Part shown: piece by piece, positions 1-5,955 of the stretch
How positions within the stretch are numbered: the first letter of the stretch is position 1
Layout of the letters: the number at the start of each line of letters is the position of its first letter
Assembly (NCBI GenBank): GCA_963535465.1
Contig: CAUSWF010000009.1
Coordinates: 1-49,775, forward strand
Source of the DNA: CAUSWF01 sp963535465
Lineage (GTDB): Bacteria; Bacillota_I; Bacilli_A; RF39; UBA660
Length of the DNA stretch: 49,775 nucleotides
Reading direction: 5' to 3'
The notes under the pieces: generated by a model
What the model saw: only the letters and a program-made list of their open reading frames with translations
What the model was told of the DNA's origin: nothing
Databases searched by the model: none
Program-made: the position numbers and the translations under genes

Positions 1-10
1 TCAATTTATT

Positions 11-37
11 GACAGAGAAAAATCTCTGTCTTTATTA
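11..37 (+). terminator. Intrinsic terminator of a gene upstream of the window
   Basis: GACAGAGA (11-18), AAAA loop, TCTCTGTC (23-30), then a T-rich tail. It is identical to the hairpin at 1182-1201. It implies that another gene ends just before the window, possibly a further member of the same tandem unit. Confidence 0.8.
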
Positions 38-41
38 TTGA

Positions 42-70
42 TTGATATTTTTAATGGAAAGTGTTATAAT
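42..70 (+). promoter_or_regulatory. Sigma-A-type promoter of the lipoprotein-like gene
   Basis: -35 TTGATA (42-47), 17-base spacer, -10 TATAAT (65-70). The expected start is near 77, giving a short leader with RBS AGAGGAAA before ATG 95. Confidence 0.85.
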
Positions 71-94
71 ATGGGCAATTTAGAGAGGAAAGAT

Positions 95-757
95 ATGATT
101 AATAATTTAGAATTAAATAAAGATAAGTTAAGTAAATTAACTCGTAAAGTTATATTAGTAGGTGGAATAATTAGTACGCTTCTAACTGGAGGATGTAAAA
201 CTAAAGAAAATAGTTTTGTTGACGTAAAACCAACAAAAGAACCTTCTACAGAATCTACAACTGTACCATCTACAGAACCAACAGTTGAACCGACTTTTGA
301 TCCTGCATTAGAAGATGGTGATTATAGAGCGTATAAAGTTGCTTTTAGCGGTGATGATAGTGGAAATGTTCCAAAATTTGACAGTGAAGTACAGGTCAAG
401 TATGATAGTCAAGCTTCTTCGTTAGACGGATACATATATTATGAAACACCATGGCAAGAACATACTGATAAATATGATTCAAAGGATTTTGATCCTGAAC
501 ATGCGGAATATCCTTGGACTAGAGCAATATACAAATATAAATTGCCTAAATATTTTGATTATGAAGAATTTAAAACTGCAATAAAATATTGTATTCATGA
601 TCAGGATTATTACGAATATATATTTGGAAAGCCAGAAGATGCAAGACTTGTTGATTGGGAATATATATATTCGTATGAAAAGACTCCTGAGTTTGATAAT
701 TGTTTTAGAATAAGCGGAGAAGTTTATTTGACACAAGAAGTTGTCAAGGTTAAGTAG
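95..757 (+). CDS. Putative surface lipoprotein, paralogue of the 1269-2003 gene
   Basis: No known family is recognised. ATG 95 is chosen because AGAGGAAA lies just upstream; an in-frame ATG at 38 would lie before the promoter. The 220-residue product begins with a charged NLELNK segment, a hydrophobic stretch ending LLTGGC (a lipobox-like Cys, although Thr at -3 is not canonical), then a Thr/Pro/Glu-rich linker and a Tyr/Asp-rich domain. The N-terminus, an E-(T/S)-(P/A)-W-x-E motif, a YF/V-D-E-E-x-F segment and the C-terminal SGE-(V/F)-Y motif recur in the product of 1269-2003, so the two are paralogues. The downstream gene starts 4 bases after the stop, so they are probably cotranscribed. 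A surface role is inferred from the signal and linker only. Confidence 0.75.
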   Translation: MINNLELNKDKLSKLTRKVILVGGIISTLLTGGCKTKENSFVDVKPTKEPSTESTTVPSTEPTVEPTFDPALEDGDYRAYKVAFSGDDSGNVPKFDSEVQVKYDSQASSLDGYIYYETPWQEHTDKYDSKDFDPEHAEYPWTRAIYKYKLPKYFDYEEFKTAIKYCIHDQDYYEYIFGKPEDARLVDWEYIYSYEKTPEFDNCFRISGEVYLTQEVVKVK

Positions 758-761
758 TATT

Positions 762-1175
762 ATGAAGAAAGTGGTTGTGTTAATTTTACTAGGAATAGTT
801 TTAATAAGTATTGGTATTTATTTATCTTTAAATAAATCAAATAAAAAAGAGACTACTAATAAGAAAAATTATATTTTAGTAGATGGATATAAGTTTTCAA
901 AATTAAAAATTAAATCTTATGATGGTAATAATATTGTTTATCTTAATATTGTTGGTAATAAAATGGATGATTTTAAATATTTTACTTTAGAGTTTACTAT
1001 AGATAAAGAGAAAAAAATAGTTGTACCATTTTTGATTTCAAATGATATGATAAATAAAGAGTCAGCTGTTGCGTTTAATGTAGCGGATGATGCTTTAAAA
1101 TATAAAAAATATATTATTAGAAAATCTAGTAATTTAGAAATTAAAATAGTTAAAGATAGTTATAAAATTAGTTAA
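762..1175 (+). CDS. Small membrane-anchored hypothetical protein
   Basis: 137 residues from ATG 762, with AAGGT at 745-749 as a distant RBS. An in-frame TTG at 741 lies inside the previous gene and is less likely. The N-terminal 20-25 residues form one hydrophobic segment, followed by a Lys/Asn-rich linker and a small domain rich in beta-type residues (YILVDGYKF, FTLEFTIDKEKKIVVPF). It starts 4 bases after the lipoprotein-like gene and is followed directly by a strong terminator, so the two genes form one transcript. Function unknown; the topology suggests the domain is outside the cell. Confidence 0.75.
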   Translation: MKKVVVLILLGIVLISIGIYLSLNKSNKKETTNKKNYILVDGYKFSKLKIKSYDGNNIVYLNIVGNKMDDFKYFTLEFTIDKEKKIVVPFLISNDMINKESAVAFNVADDALKYKKYIIRKSSNLEIKIVKDSYKIS

Positions 1176-1181
1176 TTTATT

Positions 1182-1210
1182 GACAGAGAAAAATCTCTGT
1201 CTTTATTATT
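1182..1210 (+). terminator. Intrinsic terminator
   Basis: GACAGAGA (1182-1189), AAAA, TCTCTGTC (1194-1201), then TTTATTATT. It lies inside the second copy of the terminator-promoter repeat, 6 bases after the stop at 1175. Confidence 0.9.
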
Positions 1211-1212
1211 GA

Positions 1213-1241
1213 TTGATATTTTTAATAAAAAGTGTTATAAT
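1213..1241 (+). promoter_or_regulatory. Sigma-A-type promoter of the 1269 gene
   Basis: -35 TTGATA (1213-1218), 17-base spacer, -10 TATAAT (1236-1241); the same elements and spacing as the copy at 42-70. Confidence 0.85.
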
Positions 1242-1268
1242 ATGGGCAATTTAGTCAAAGGGGGATTT

Positions 1269-2003
1269 ATGAGTTTAACTGATAACAATATAAAAAATTT
1301 AGAAATTAATAAAAAGAAAATTAGAAAGTTTAATTTAGTAGGTGCTGTTTTATTAAATGGTATAGTGGGTTCTGTTGCTGGAGTAACATATTTACTATCT
1401 CAACCTAAGAAAATGGTTCAAATGGAAGTTCCTATTATAAATAAAGTTACATTAGATTTTGATTTTTCTGATGGAACATCAATTGCAAGTTCAGAGAAAG
1501 TTCCATACGAATTTGATGAGAAAAATGTTTCTAACACATTTACCTTTGAATCTGCTTGGAGTGAAATTGATGATGTAATGAGGGAAAGAAATAAGGATGA
1601 CTCTGGATTTTTAAACAGTAAATATTATAGATATGATATTTTTTATACTATAGCTAATCAGTATGTTGATGAGGAAAAATTTTATGCTGCTTTAGATAAA
1701 CTAATGTATGATTATACAGCTTTATCAGAACTTACAAATACTGTTGTTGGCACATATCAAGTCCCTTATGTAGGAAATGATGCTGATTTAAGTAAGAAAG
1801 AACATATGTCAGGTGAGTTTTATGTTAAGACTAATGAGAAAGAAATCATTGAAGTAGAAGAAGATAAGAGTCCTGAATATAAGAATAAAATGCTTAATAA
1901 TGCTTTGATTGGAGCAGGAGTAGCACAAGGTTTATTGATTCCTGAAGTAATTAGACATACAATTAAAAAGAAAAAGGAAGAAGAGTATTCAAAAACTAAA
2001 TAA
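1269..2003 (+). CDS. Membrane protein with extracellular domain, paralogue of the 95-757 gene
   Basis: 244 residues from ATG 1269, preceded by the strong RBS AAAGGGGG. The N-terminus (NLEINKKKIRKFNLVG) and the central domain (ESAWSE, YVDEEKFYAALDKLMYDY, SGEFYV) resemble the first gene of the window, but there is no lipobox Cys. Instead there is an N-terminal hydrophobic segment (about residues 23-45) and a second near the C-terminus (NNALIGAGVAQGLLIPEVI) followed by a Lys/Glu-rich tail. The domain is therefore probably held outside by helices at both ends. Function unknown. The duplicated promoter suggests both paralogues are switched on under the same conditions. Confidence 0.75.
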   Translation: MSLTDNNIKNLEINKKKIRKFNLVGAVLLNGIVGSVAGVTYLLSQPKKMVQMEVPIINKVTLDFDFSDGTSIASSEKVPYEFDEKNVSNTFTFESAWSEIDDVMRERNKDDSGFLNSKYYRYDIFYTIANQYVDEEKFYAALDKLMYDYTALSELTNTVVGTYQVPYVGNDADLSKKEHMSGEFYVKTNEKEIIEVEEDKSPEYKNKMLNNALIGAGVAQGLLIPEVIRHTIKKKKEEEYSKTK

Positions 2004-2040
2004 TTATTTTTTGAGTGAATCTATTAGAAAATATTAAATA

Positions 2041-2072
2041 AAAAGACTAGATATTATTATCTAGTTTTTAAA
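2041..2072 (+). terminator. Intrinsic terminator after the 1269 gene
   Basis: ACTAGATA (2046-2053), TTAT loop, TATCTAGT (2058-2065), then a T-run. Confidence 0.85.
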
Positions 2073-2092
2073 TTTTAATCATATTTTTAGCA

Positions 2093-2123
2093 TAATAAAA
2101 TACACTTTCAATTAGAAAGTGTA
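2093..2123 (-). terminator. Intrinsic terminator of the tRNA-Leu/BofA-family unit
   Basis: On the minus strand TACACTTTC, TAATT, GAAAGTGTA, then TTTTATT. It lies 16 bases past the stop of the minus-strand gene. Confidence 0.75.
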
Positions 2124-2138
2124 TTAATATAATATTTT

Positions 2139-2402
2139 TTATTTCATTAGTAATGTGTATAGTACTATTACTAATACTCCAGCGGCACCAAATGCTCCTG
2201 TTATTATCATATTTGTTGTACTTAGTGGTACTGTTACATTTATATATTCTTGTCCATAATTATTTAATAAATAGATCAATATAAATCCTATTATTAAATT
2301 ACCTAGTACACTCATAATAGTTTTTATTGGTGCTTTGAAAAATAATTTTAATAATAATATTATTCCTGCGCCTACTAGAAACATTATTAAATAATTATAC
2401 AT
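2139..2402 (-). CDS. BofA-family membrane protein
   Basis: 87 residues. The start at 2402 is set by RBS GGAGGA at 2406-2411. The product is almost all hydrophobic: one helix at residues 4-22, the basic LKLFFKAPIKTIMSVLGNL segment, a second helix (GFILIYLLNNYG), then VPLSTTNMIITGAFGAAGVLVIVLYTLL. This order, with a Pro-Leu-(S/N)-x-x-(N/T) turn before a Gly-rich last helix, is the pattern of the pro-sigmaK-processing inhibitor BofA family. In Bacillus BofA holds the SpoIVFB protease inactive. No sporulation gene is seen here, and family members also occur in non-spore-formers, where the role is unclear. The RBS lies directly after the tRNA CCA end, so it is probably made from the tRNA transcript. 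Confidence 0.7.
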   Translation of the reverse strand: MYNYLIMFLVGAGIILLLKLFFKAPIKTIMSVLGNLIIGFILIYLLNNYGQEYINVTVPLSTTNMIITGAFGAAGVLVIVLYTLLMK

Positions 2403-2415
2403 AAATCCTCCAAAT

Positions 2416-2499
2416 TGGTGCCCAAGGTGGGACTCGAACCCACACGGATTACCCACACGATTTTGAGTCGTACGCGTCTACCAGTTCCGCCACTCAGGC
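2416..2499 (-). tRNA. tRNA-Leu (CAA anticodon)
   Basis: Acceptor GCCTGAG pairs with CTTGGGC, followed by discriminator A and an encoded CCA (2416-2418). The anticodon stem TACGA/TCGTG encloses CTCAAAA, giving anticodon CAA. There is a long variable arm as expected for tRNA-Leu, and a GGTTCGAGTCC T-arm. The BofA-family start codon lies 13 bases past the 3' end. Confidence 0.95.
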
Positions 2500-2509
2500 A
2501 TCTGAATAA

Positions 2510-2537
2510 ATTATATCATAATATTTAGTATTTTAAC
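2510..2537 (-). promoter_or_regulatory. Probable promoter of the tRNA-Leu unit
   Basis: -10 TATAAT on the minus strand at 2510-2515, 10 bases before the tRNA 5' end. A weak -35 (GTTAAA, 2532-2537) sits 16 bases away. Confidence 0.5.
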
Positions 2538-2558
2538 TAGTATTTTAAAAATAATACA

Positions 2559-2587
2559 TGATATAATAGATATGAAAATAATTTTCA
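2559..2587 (+). promoter_or_regulatory. Extended -10 promoter with a 7-1-7 Fur-type operator
   Basis: TG (2559-2560) and TATAAT (2562-2567) form an extended -10. The predicted start (about 2574) falls inside a perfect 7-1-7 palindrome, TGAAAAT A ATTTTCA (2573-2587). This is the geometry of Gram-positive Fur-family boxes; the Bacillus Fur half-site TGATAAT differs by one base. Binding here would block initiation and give autoregulation of the metal operon. Confidence 0.7.
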
Positions 2588-2600
2588 AATTGGAGGTAAT

Positions 2601-3008
2601 ATGAGTAATTATAATACTAGACAAAAAAATATTATAAAAGATTCTATTAAAAGTATTAATAGTGAATTTACTATAAAAGAGTTAAAAGATTATTTAGATA
2701 ATAACGATATTAAAGTTGGACTTACTACTATATATAGAGAGATAGAAGCTCTTGTTGATAATGGAGAAGTTATTCCTATAGTTAATGGTGGTAAGATACT
2801 TAGTTACCAGTACTTTGAACCTTGTTGTCATCCTGATCATATATATTTAAAGTGTAATGATTGTGGAAAGGTTATACATATAGATTGTCATTTTATAGAT
2901 GATTTATCTAATCATATAATGAAAGATCATAATTTTGACATTGATCATAGTAAGACTGTACTTAGTGGTAAGTGTAGTAGTTGTATTAAGAAGAATAGAG
3001 GTGTTTAA
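2601..3008 (+). CDS. Fur-family metal-dependent transcriptional regulator
   Basis: 135 residues, RBS GGAGG, full family length. Residues 1-60 form the winged helix (TIKELKDYLDNNDIKVGLTTIYREIEALVDNGEV). The dimerisation part has the metal motif HPDH (77-80) and a structural zinc site of Cys85, Cys88, Cys125 and Cys128, plus a regulatory-site region H93-I-D-C-H97. Members sense Fe, Zn, Mn or peroxide; which one applies cannot be read from the residues with certainty. The next two genes encode a Cys-containing permease and its partner, and the operator at 2573-2587 covers the promoter, so it very likely represses this operon in response to metal. Its stop codon overlaps the permease start region, so translation is coupled. 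Confidence 0.92.
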   Translation: MSNYNTRQKNIIKDSIKSINSEFTIKELKDYLDNNDIKVGLTTIYREIEALVDNGEVIPIVNGGKILSYQYFEPCCHPDHIYLKCNDCGKVIHIDCHFIDDLSNHIMKDHNFDIDHSKTVLSGKCSSCIKKNRGV

Positions 3009-3894
3009 TATTAAGAATATTGCGATTATATTTTTATCTATATTTTTTGAGGCTTTACCTTTTTTATTACTTGGTTCTATTATTTCTTCTATTATAGAAA
3101 AATATGTTAGTAATGAAAAGATAGCTTCTATTATTCCAAAAAATCCAATACTTGGTTCTTTATTTGGTATATTTTTAGGATTTTTTTTGCCTGCATGTGA
3201 TTGTGCTGTTATACCTATAACTAAGAGGCTTATTAAGAAGAAGGTTCCAATAAATGTAGCAGTTAGTTTTATGCTTGCTTCACCTATAATAAATCCAGTT
3301 GTTTTACTGTCTACGTATTATGCATTTTATAGTACTAATCCAAAGATATTTTGGGCTAGATTTATACTTGGTATTTTAGTTGCGGTAGTTGTATCTAGTA
3401 TATTAGGTTTAATATTTAAAAATGATTTTGTTGTCAAAAATAGTATTGAAGAGATTGAAGAAGAGTGTAGTTGTTGTCACCACCATCATGAAAATGCTTT
3501 TTTAGAAATAGTAAATCATACTATGAGTGATTTATTTGATGTTTTAAAATATATGATATTTGGTGCTTTAATAGCTTCTTTTGTCCAAGTTTATATGCCT
3601 AGAAGTGTAATTACTGTATTTAATAGTAATAATTATTTATCTATTATAGTACTTATGTTATTTGCGTATTTATTATCGTTATGTTCTACATCCGATTCAT
3701 TTATTGGTAAGAGTTTAATTAATAGTTTTACTAAGAGTAGTGTAGTTGCTTATCTTTTACTTGGACCAATGATAGATGTTAAGAATACTATTGTTCTTGT
3801 AGGTAATTTTAAGAAGAAGTTTGCTCTATATTTAATAGTATTAATATTTGTAGTTGTATTTATAATATCTAGTTTGGTGGTGGGTATATTATGA
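3001..3894 (+). CDS. Permease of the YcgR/ArsP-type (UPF0718) family
   Basis: About 295-298 residues with 8-9 hydrophobic helices. The family signature is clear: PACDCAVIPITKRL, then VPINVAVSFMLASPIINPVVLLSTYYAF, and a later CSTSDSFIGKSL-type helix. A cytosolic loop holds CSCCHHHH, a likely metal-binding patch. GTG 3001 is the only canonical start nearby, but it lies inside the RBS (AGAGGTG, 2997-3003). The spacing used by other genes here points instead to the in-frame ATT at 3010. The gene follows the Fur-family regulator directly and overlaps the next gene by ATGA (3891-3894), which also shows TGA is a stop. Such permeases work with TIGR03943/YcgQ partners, probably to move a metal ion; direction and ion are unknown. 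Confidence 0.85.
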   Translation: MFNIKNIAIIFLSIFFEALPFLLLGSIISSIIEKYVSNEKIASIIPKNPILGSLFGIFLGFFLPACDCAVIPITKRLIKKKVPINVAVSFMLASPIINPVVLLSTYYAFYSTNPKIFWARFILGILVAVVVSSILGLIFKNDFVVKNSIEEIEEECSCCHHHHENAFLEIVNHTMSDLFDVLKYMIFGALIASFVQVYMPRSVITVFNSNNYLSIIVLMLFAYLLSLCSTSDSFIGKSLINSFTKSSVVAYLLLGPMIDVKNTIVLVGNFKKKFALYLIVLIFVVVFIISSLVVGIL

Positions 3895-4652
3895 AGAAGT
3901 TTTTAAGTATTATTTCATTAATATATTTTACTATTATACTTTATATTATTTTAACTAATAATTTAAGTAATATATTAGCTCCACGTATGCATATTAATAT
4001 TATATTGGGTGGTATAGCTTTATTTATTTTGAGTATTAGTAGTTTATTTGGACATAGTCATTATAAATTTAAATTAATTGATTTAGTTTTATTTGTACCT
4101 ATTATTATGGTTATTTTAGGTGGTGATTTTAGGCTTAGTAGTAGTTTAGCTGGTAATAGAAATAGATATGTATCTAATAATATTAATAATAAATATTTAG
4201 GTGATATTTCTATAAATGGTGATGAAAAGGTTGATTATGTTATAGATGATGATATATATATAACTGCGACTAATTTATTTTCTTTTGGTAGTTCTTATGA
4301 TAAGTATGAAGGTAAGGTTATAAAGATTAGGGGGTTTGTTCAAAAGAATAAGGATTTTATAACACCTGGATATTTTGCGATAGGTAAGTATGCGGTTACT
4401 TGTTGTGTTGCTGATTCTTCTTTTATTGGTGTACTTGTTAAAGAAGATAAAACGGAAGTAGTAGATGAGGGCTGGTATGAAGTAGTTGGTAAACTATATA
4501 AGATAGTTGATAAGTATGGTTATACTTCTTTAGCACTTAAAACAATTAGTATAAATAAAATACCAAAAGAAGATAGTTTATATGTTTATCCTTGTTATGA
4601 AGGTAAATGTATTGATAAGTTAAAAAAATATGGATTAAATTCTTTTGAATAA
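3891..4652 (+). CDS. TIGR03943/YcgQ-type permease partner (DUF1980)
   Basis: 253 residues. The N-terminal half has three or four hydrophobic helices, with an Arg-Met-His motif and GHSHYK between helices. The C-terminal half is an outside or cytosolic OB-like domain with the family signature: SFGSSYDKYEGKVIKIRGFV, then FAIGKYAVTCCVADSSFIGVLV and DEGWYEVVGKL. The TCC-x-A-D motif is typical and may bind metal. ATG 3891 overlaps the permease stop (ATGA), so the two are translationally coupled and probably form one complex. With the Fur-type regulator this forms a three-gene, metal-controlled operon ending at the terminator at 4653. Confidence 0.88.
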   Translation: MKKFLSIISLIYFTIILYIILTNNLSNILAPRMHINIILGGIALFILSISSLFGHSHYKFKLIDLVLFVPIIMVILGGDFRLSSSLAGNRNRYVSNNINNKYLGDISINGDEKVDYVIDDDIYITATNLFSFGSSYDKYEGKVIKIRGFVQKNKDFITPGYFAIGKYAVTCCVADSSFIGVLVKEDKTEVVDEGWYEVVGKLYKIVDKYGYTSLALKTISINKIPKEDSLYVYPCYEGKCIDKLKKYGLNSFE

Positions 4653-4678
4653 AAAAACTCAAGATATCTTGAGTTTTT
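4653..4678. terminator. Bidirectional intrinsic terminator
   Basis: Perfect palindrome AAAAACTCAAGATATC... centred at 4665/4666, with A-runs left and T-runs right. It ends the metal operon on the plus strand and the superoxide reductase gene on the minus strand. Confidence 0.85.
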
Positions 4679-4682
4679 AATT

Positions 4683-5192
4683 TTATTCAACATCTGTTTC
4701 CCATAGGTCGTGTAAATTACATAGTGAATATAATTTAGCTCCTTTTTCATATGGGAATGTAGCGATAGCTTTATCTCCTGGTTTTAGATATACTTTTCTA
4801 ATTTCGTTTTGATAAGCTATTGCGATTAGTTCGATGAAGTGTTCTTCTGTCATAACGTGTTTTACTTCAACTTCTATTCTATCATCAACTACTTTGTATT
4901 CTGGTAAGTGCTTCTCGCGTGATGCAGTATTTGTATTTGGTATTAGTCTTACAACTTCATCTTGACATCCGCAATCACAGTCACAATCGCAATCACAGTC
5001 ACAACTGTTGTCACAATCACATTCACAATCGCAACTGTTGTCACAATCACATTCACAATTGCAACTGTTGTCGCAGTCACAATCGCAATCACAATCGTTG
5101 CCGCATTGGCAATCAACGCAAGTACATTCTGCTTCTCTTACTAGTTCTACAACTTCGTTAGTTTTTATATTTTTAAATAATATTAATTCCAT
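4683..5192 (-). CDS. Superoxide reductase with an N-terminal Cys-Asp array
   Basis: 169 residues; RBS AGGAGG precedes ATG at 5192. Residues 79-169 are a superoxide reductase (desulfoferrodoxin/neelaredoxin) domain: the iron-site motifs EKH (93-95), HVMTEEH (112-118) and CNLHDLW (159-164) are all present, as is YLKPGD. The enzyme reduces superoxide to peroxide at a mononuclear Fe(His)4Cys centre, an anaerobe's defence. The N-terminal rubredoxin-like part is abnormal. Where the family has CxxCG it reads FKNIKTNEVVE with no Cys. Residues 23-76 are instead 23 cysteines mostly in Cys-Asp steps, with three 10-residue repeats of the type DNSCxCxCDC at 41-70. The family's Cys-Cys-Gly-x-x-M/V-x-x-L-x-P-N-T turn survives as CGCQDEVVRLIPNT. 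The array may bind several metal ions. Probably cotranscribed with the regulator gene 27 bases upstream. Confidence 0.9.
   Translation of the reverse strand: MELILFKNIKTNEVVELVREAECTCVDCQCGNDCDCDCDCDNSCNCECDCDNSCDCECDCDNSCDCDCDCDCDCGCQDEVVRLIPNTNTASREKHLPEYKVVDDRIEVEVKHVMTEEHFIELIAIAYQNEIRKVYLKPGDKAIATFPYEKGAKLYSLCNLHDLWETDVE
4965..5126 (-). repeat. Cys-Asp codon repeat array inside the superoxide reductase gene
   Basis: The plus strand shows repeated CAATCACA-type blocks with a 30-base period in the middle. They translate on the minus strand to DNSC-x-C-x-CDC units and flanking (CD)n runs. The array is coding, in frame, and not interrupted by unique spacers. Confidence 0.95.
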
Positions 5193-5219
5193 AATTCCTC
5201 CTCATATATATTATATACC

Positions 5220-5849
5220 TTATCGGTATAAAAGTGTAATTCTTTTATTTTTAATTTCTATAAAACCTTCTTTTTCCATATTATGTAATTCTCTTGATAG
5301 GGCAGATCTGTCTGTAGCAAGATAGGTTGACAAGGCAGAAAAGCCTTCTGTAATATAAATATATTTTGATTTATGTTTATTACTTTCTATTTCGAAAAAT
5401 TTCAATAATTTATTTCTAATTGTTTTTTCTGATAATATTTCTATTTGATTATTTTGATCATTGATTCTTGTATACATTATTTCGTATAAGTTTTTAATTA
5501 ATATTAGATAGTCTTTTGAATCTTTACTGTAATTTATTAGTGAATCGTAATCTATTACAGTGATTGTTGTATCTTCTAGTGTTCTTATTTCATAATCATT
5601 TCCACTTATATTATTTAATTTTGTTCCAAATAAATCTTCATCTTCAAATGTATCTATTATTTCTTTTATACCATTATAATTATTTTTATAGATTTCTACT
5701 ATACCTGTTTCAATATAGAACAAAACATTTTCTTCTTTAGTAGATGATAGAATTGTTCTATCTTTTGGATATTTATAGGTATGGGTGTAAAGTGATGTTA
5801 ATAATTTTTCTTTACTTCTATTTGATATATTTTGAAATAGTTTTGTCAT
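5220..5849 (-). CDS. Crp/Fnr-family transcriptional regulator
   Basis: 209 residues, RBS GAGGTGA before ATG at 5849. Residues 20-110 form a cyclic-nucleotide-binding-like beta barrel (LFYIETGIVEIYKNNYNGIKEIIDTFEDEDLFG), then a long dimer helix. The C-terminal winged helix has the recognition helix ATDRSALSRELHNMEKEGFIEIKNKRI. The protein has no cysteine, so it cannot carry an FNR-type Fe-S cluster; the ligand is unknown. It is divergent from nrdDG and upstream of the superoxide reductase gene. The palindrome at 5890-5905 is a natural operator, placed to activate nrdD and to cover the -35 of its own promoter. It is therefore a probable regulator of the anaerobic/oxygen-stress genes around it. 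Confidence 0.88.
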   Translation of the reverse strand: MTKLFQNISNRSKEKLLTSLYTHTYKYPKDRTILSSTKEENVLFYIETGIVEIYKNNYNGIKEIIDTFEDEDLFGTKLNNISGNDYEIRTLEDTTITVIDYDSLINYSKDSKDYLILIKNLYEIMYTRINDQNNQIEILSEKTIRNKLLKFFEIESNKHKSKYIYITEGFSALSTYLATDRSALSRELHNMEKEGFIEIKNKRITLLYR

Positions 5850-5861
5850 TTTACATCACCT

Positions 5862-5932
5862 CAATATTATTTTAACAAAATATGTATAATGTTGCAATTG
5901 CAACACAATATATTTTTTATACATAATATAAT
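5862..5932. promoter_or_regulatory. Divergent promoter region with a perfect 16-base palindrome
   Basis: TGTTGCAATTGCAACA lies at 5890-5905. On the minus strand its TTGCAA is a good -35, 17 bases before TAAAAT, for the Crp-type gene. On the plus strand the -10 TATAAT is at 5927-5932 with no good -35. The palindrome centre (5897.5) lies about 41.5 bases before the start expected near 5939, which is the class II Crp/Fnr activator position. So the site fits activation of nrdDG and repression of the regulator's own gene. TATGTATAA (5881-5889) and TTATACATA (5918-5926) form a second, offset inverted repeat. Confidence 0.7.
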
Positions 5933-5955
5933 TGATTTGTAACGTAGGAGGATTT

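Larger units (their letters stand above)
3..83 (+). repeat. Terminator-promoter direct repeat, copy 1
   Basis: An 81-base unit that recurs at 1174-1254 with only two differences (GG at 56-57 versus AA at 1227-1228). It holds the end of one transcription unit (hairpin plus T-run) and the promoter of the next, so the whole regulatory cassette was duplicated together with the gene behind it. Confidence 0.95.
1174..1254 (+). repeat. Terminator-promoter direct repeat, copy 2
   Basis: 79 of 81 positions match 3-83. Identity extends through the terminator, the promoter and the first bases of the leader (GGGCAATTTAG) and stops before the RBS. Confidence 0.95.

Noticed and set aside
38..94. Upstream in-frame ATG at 38 (and likewise at 1209) as gene starts
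   Set aside because: They lie within or upstream of the promoter, so they would not be transcribed; the ATGs at 95 and 1269 have good RBSs.
4965..5126. CRISPR-like 30-base repeats
   Set aside because: Units are contiguous, in frame and coding, with no unique spacers and no cas genes.
4919..5325. Open frames on the plus strand across the superoxide reductase gene (His/Ser/Thr-repeat proteins)
   Set aside because: They are antisense readings of the Cys-Asp repeat, without RBS or sensible composition; the minus-strand gene has motifs and a strong RBS.
5903..5920. NrdR box upstream of nrdD (ACACAATATATT)
   Set aside because: Only the left half resembles the NrdR consensus; the right half is a T-run.
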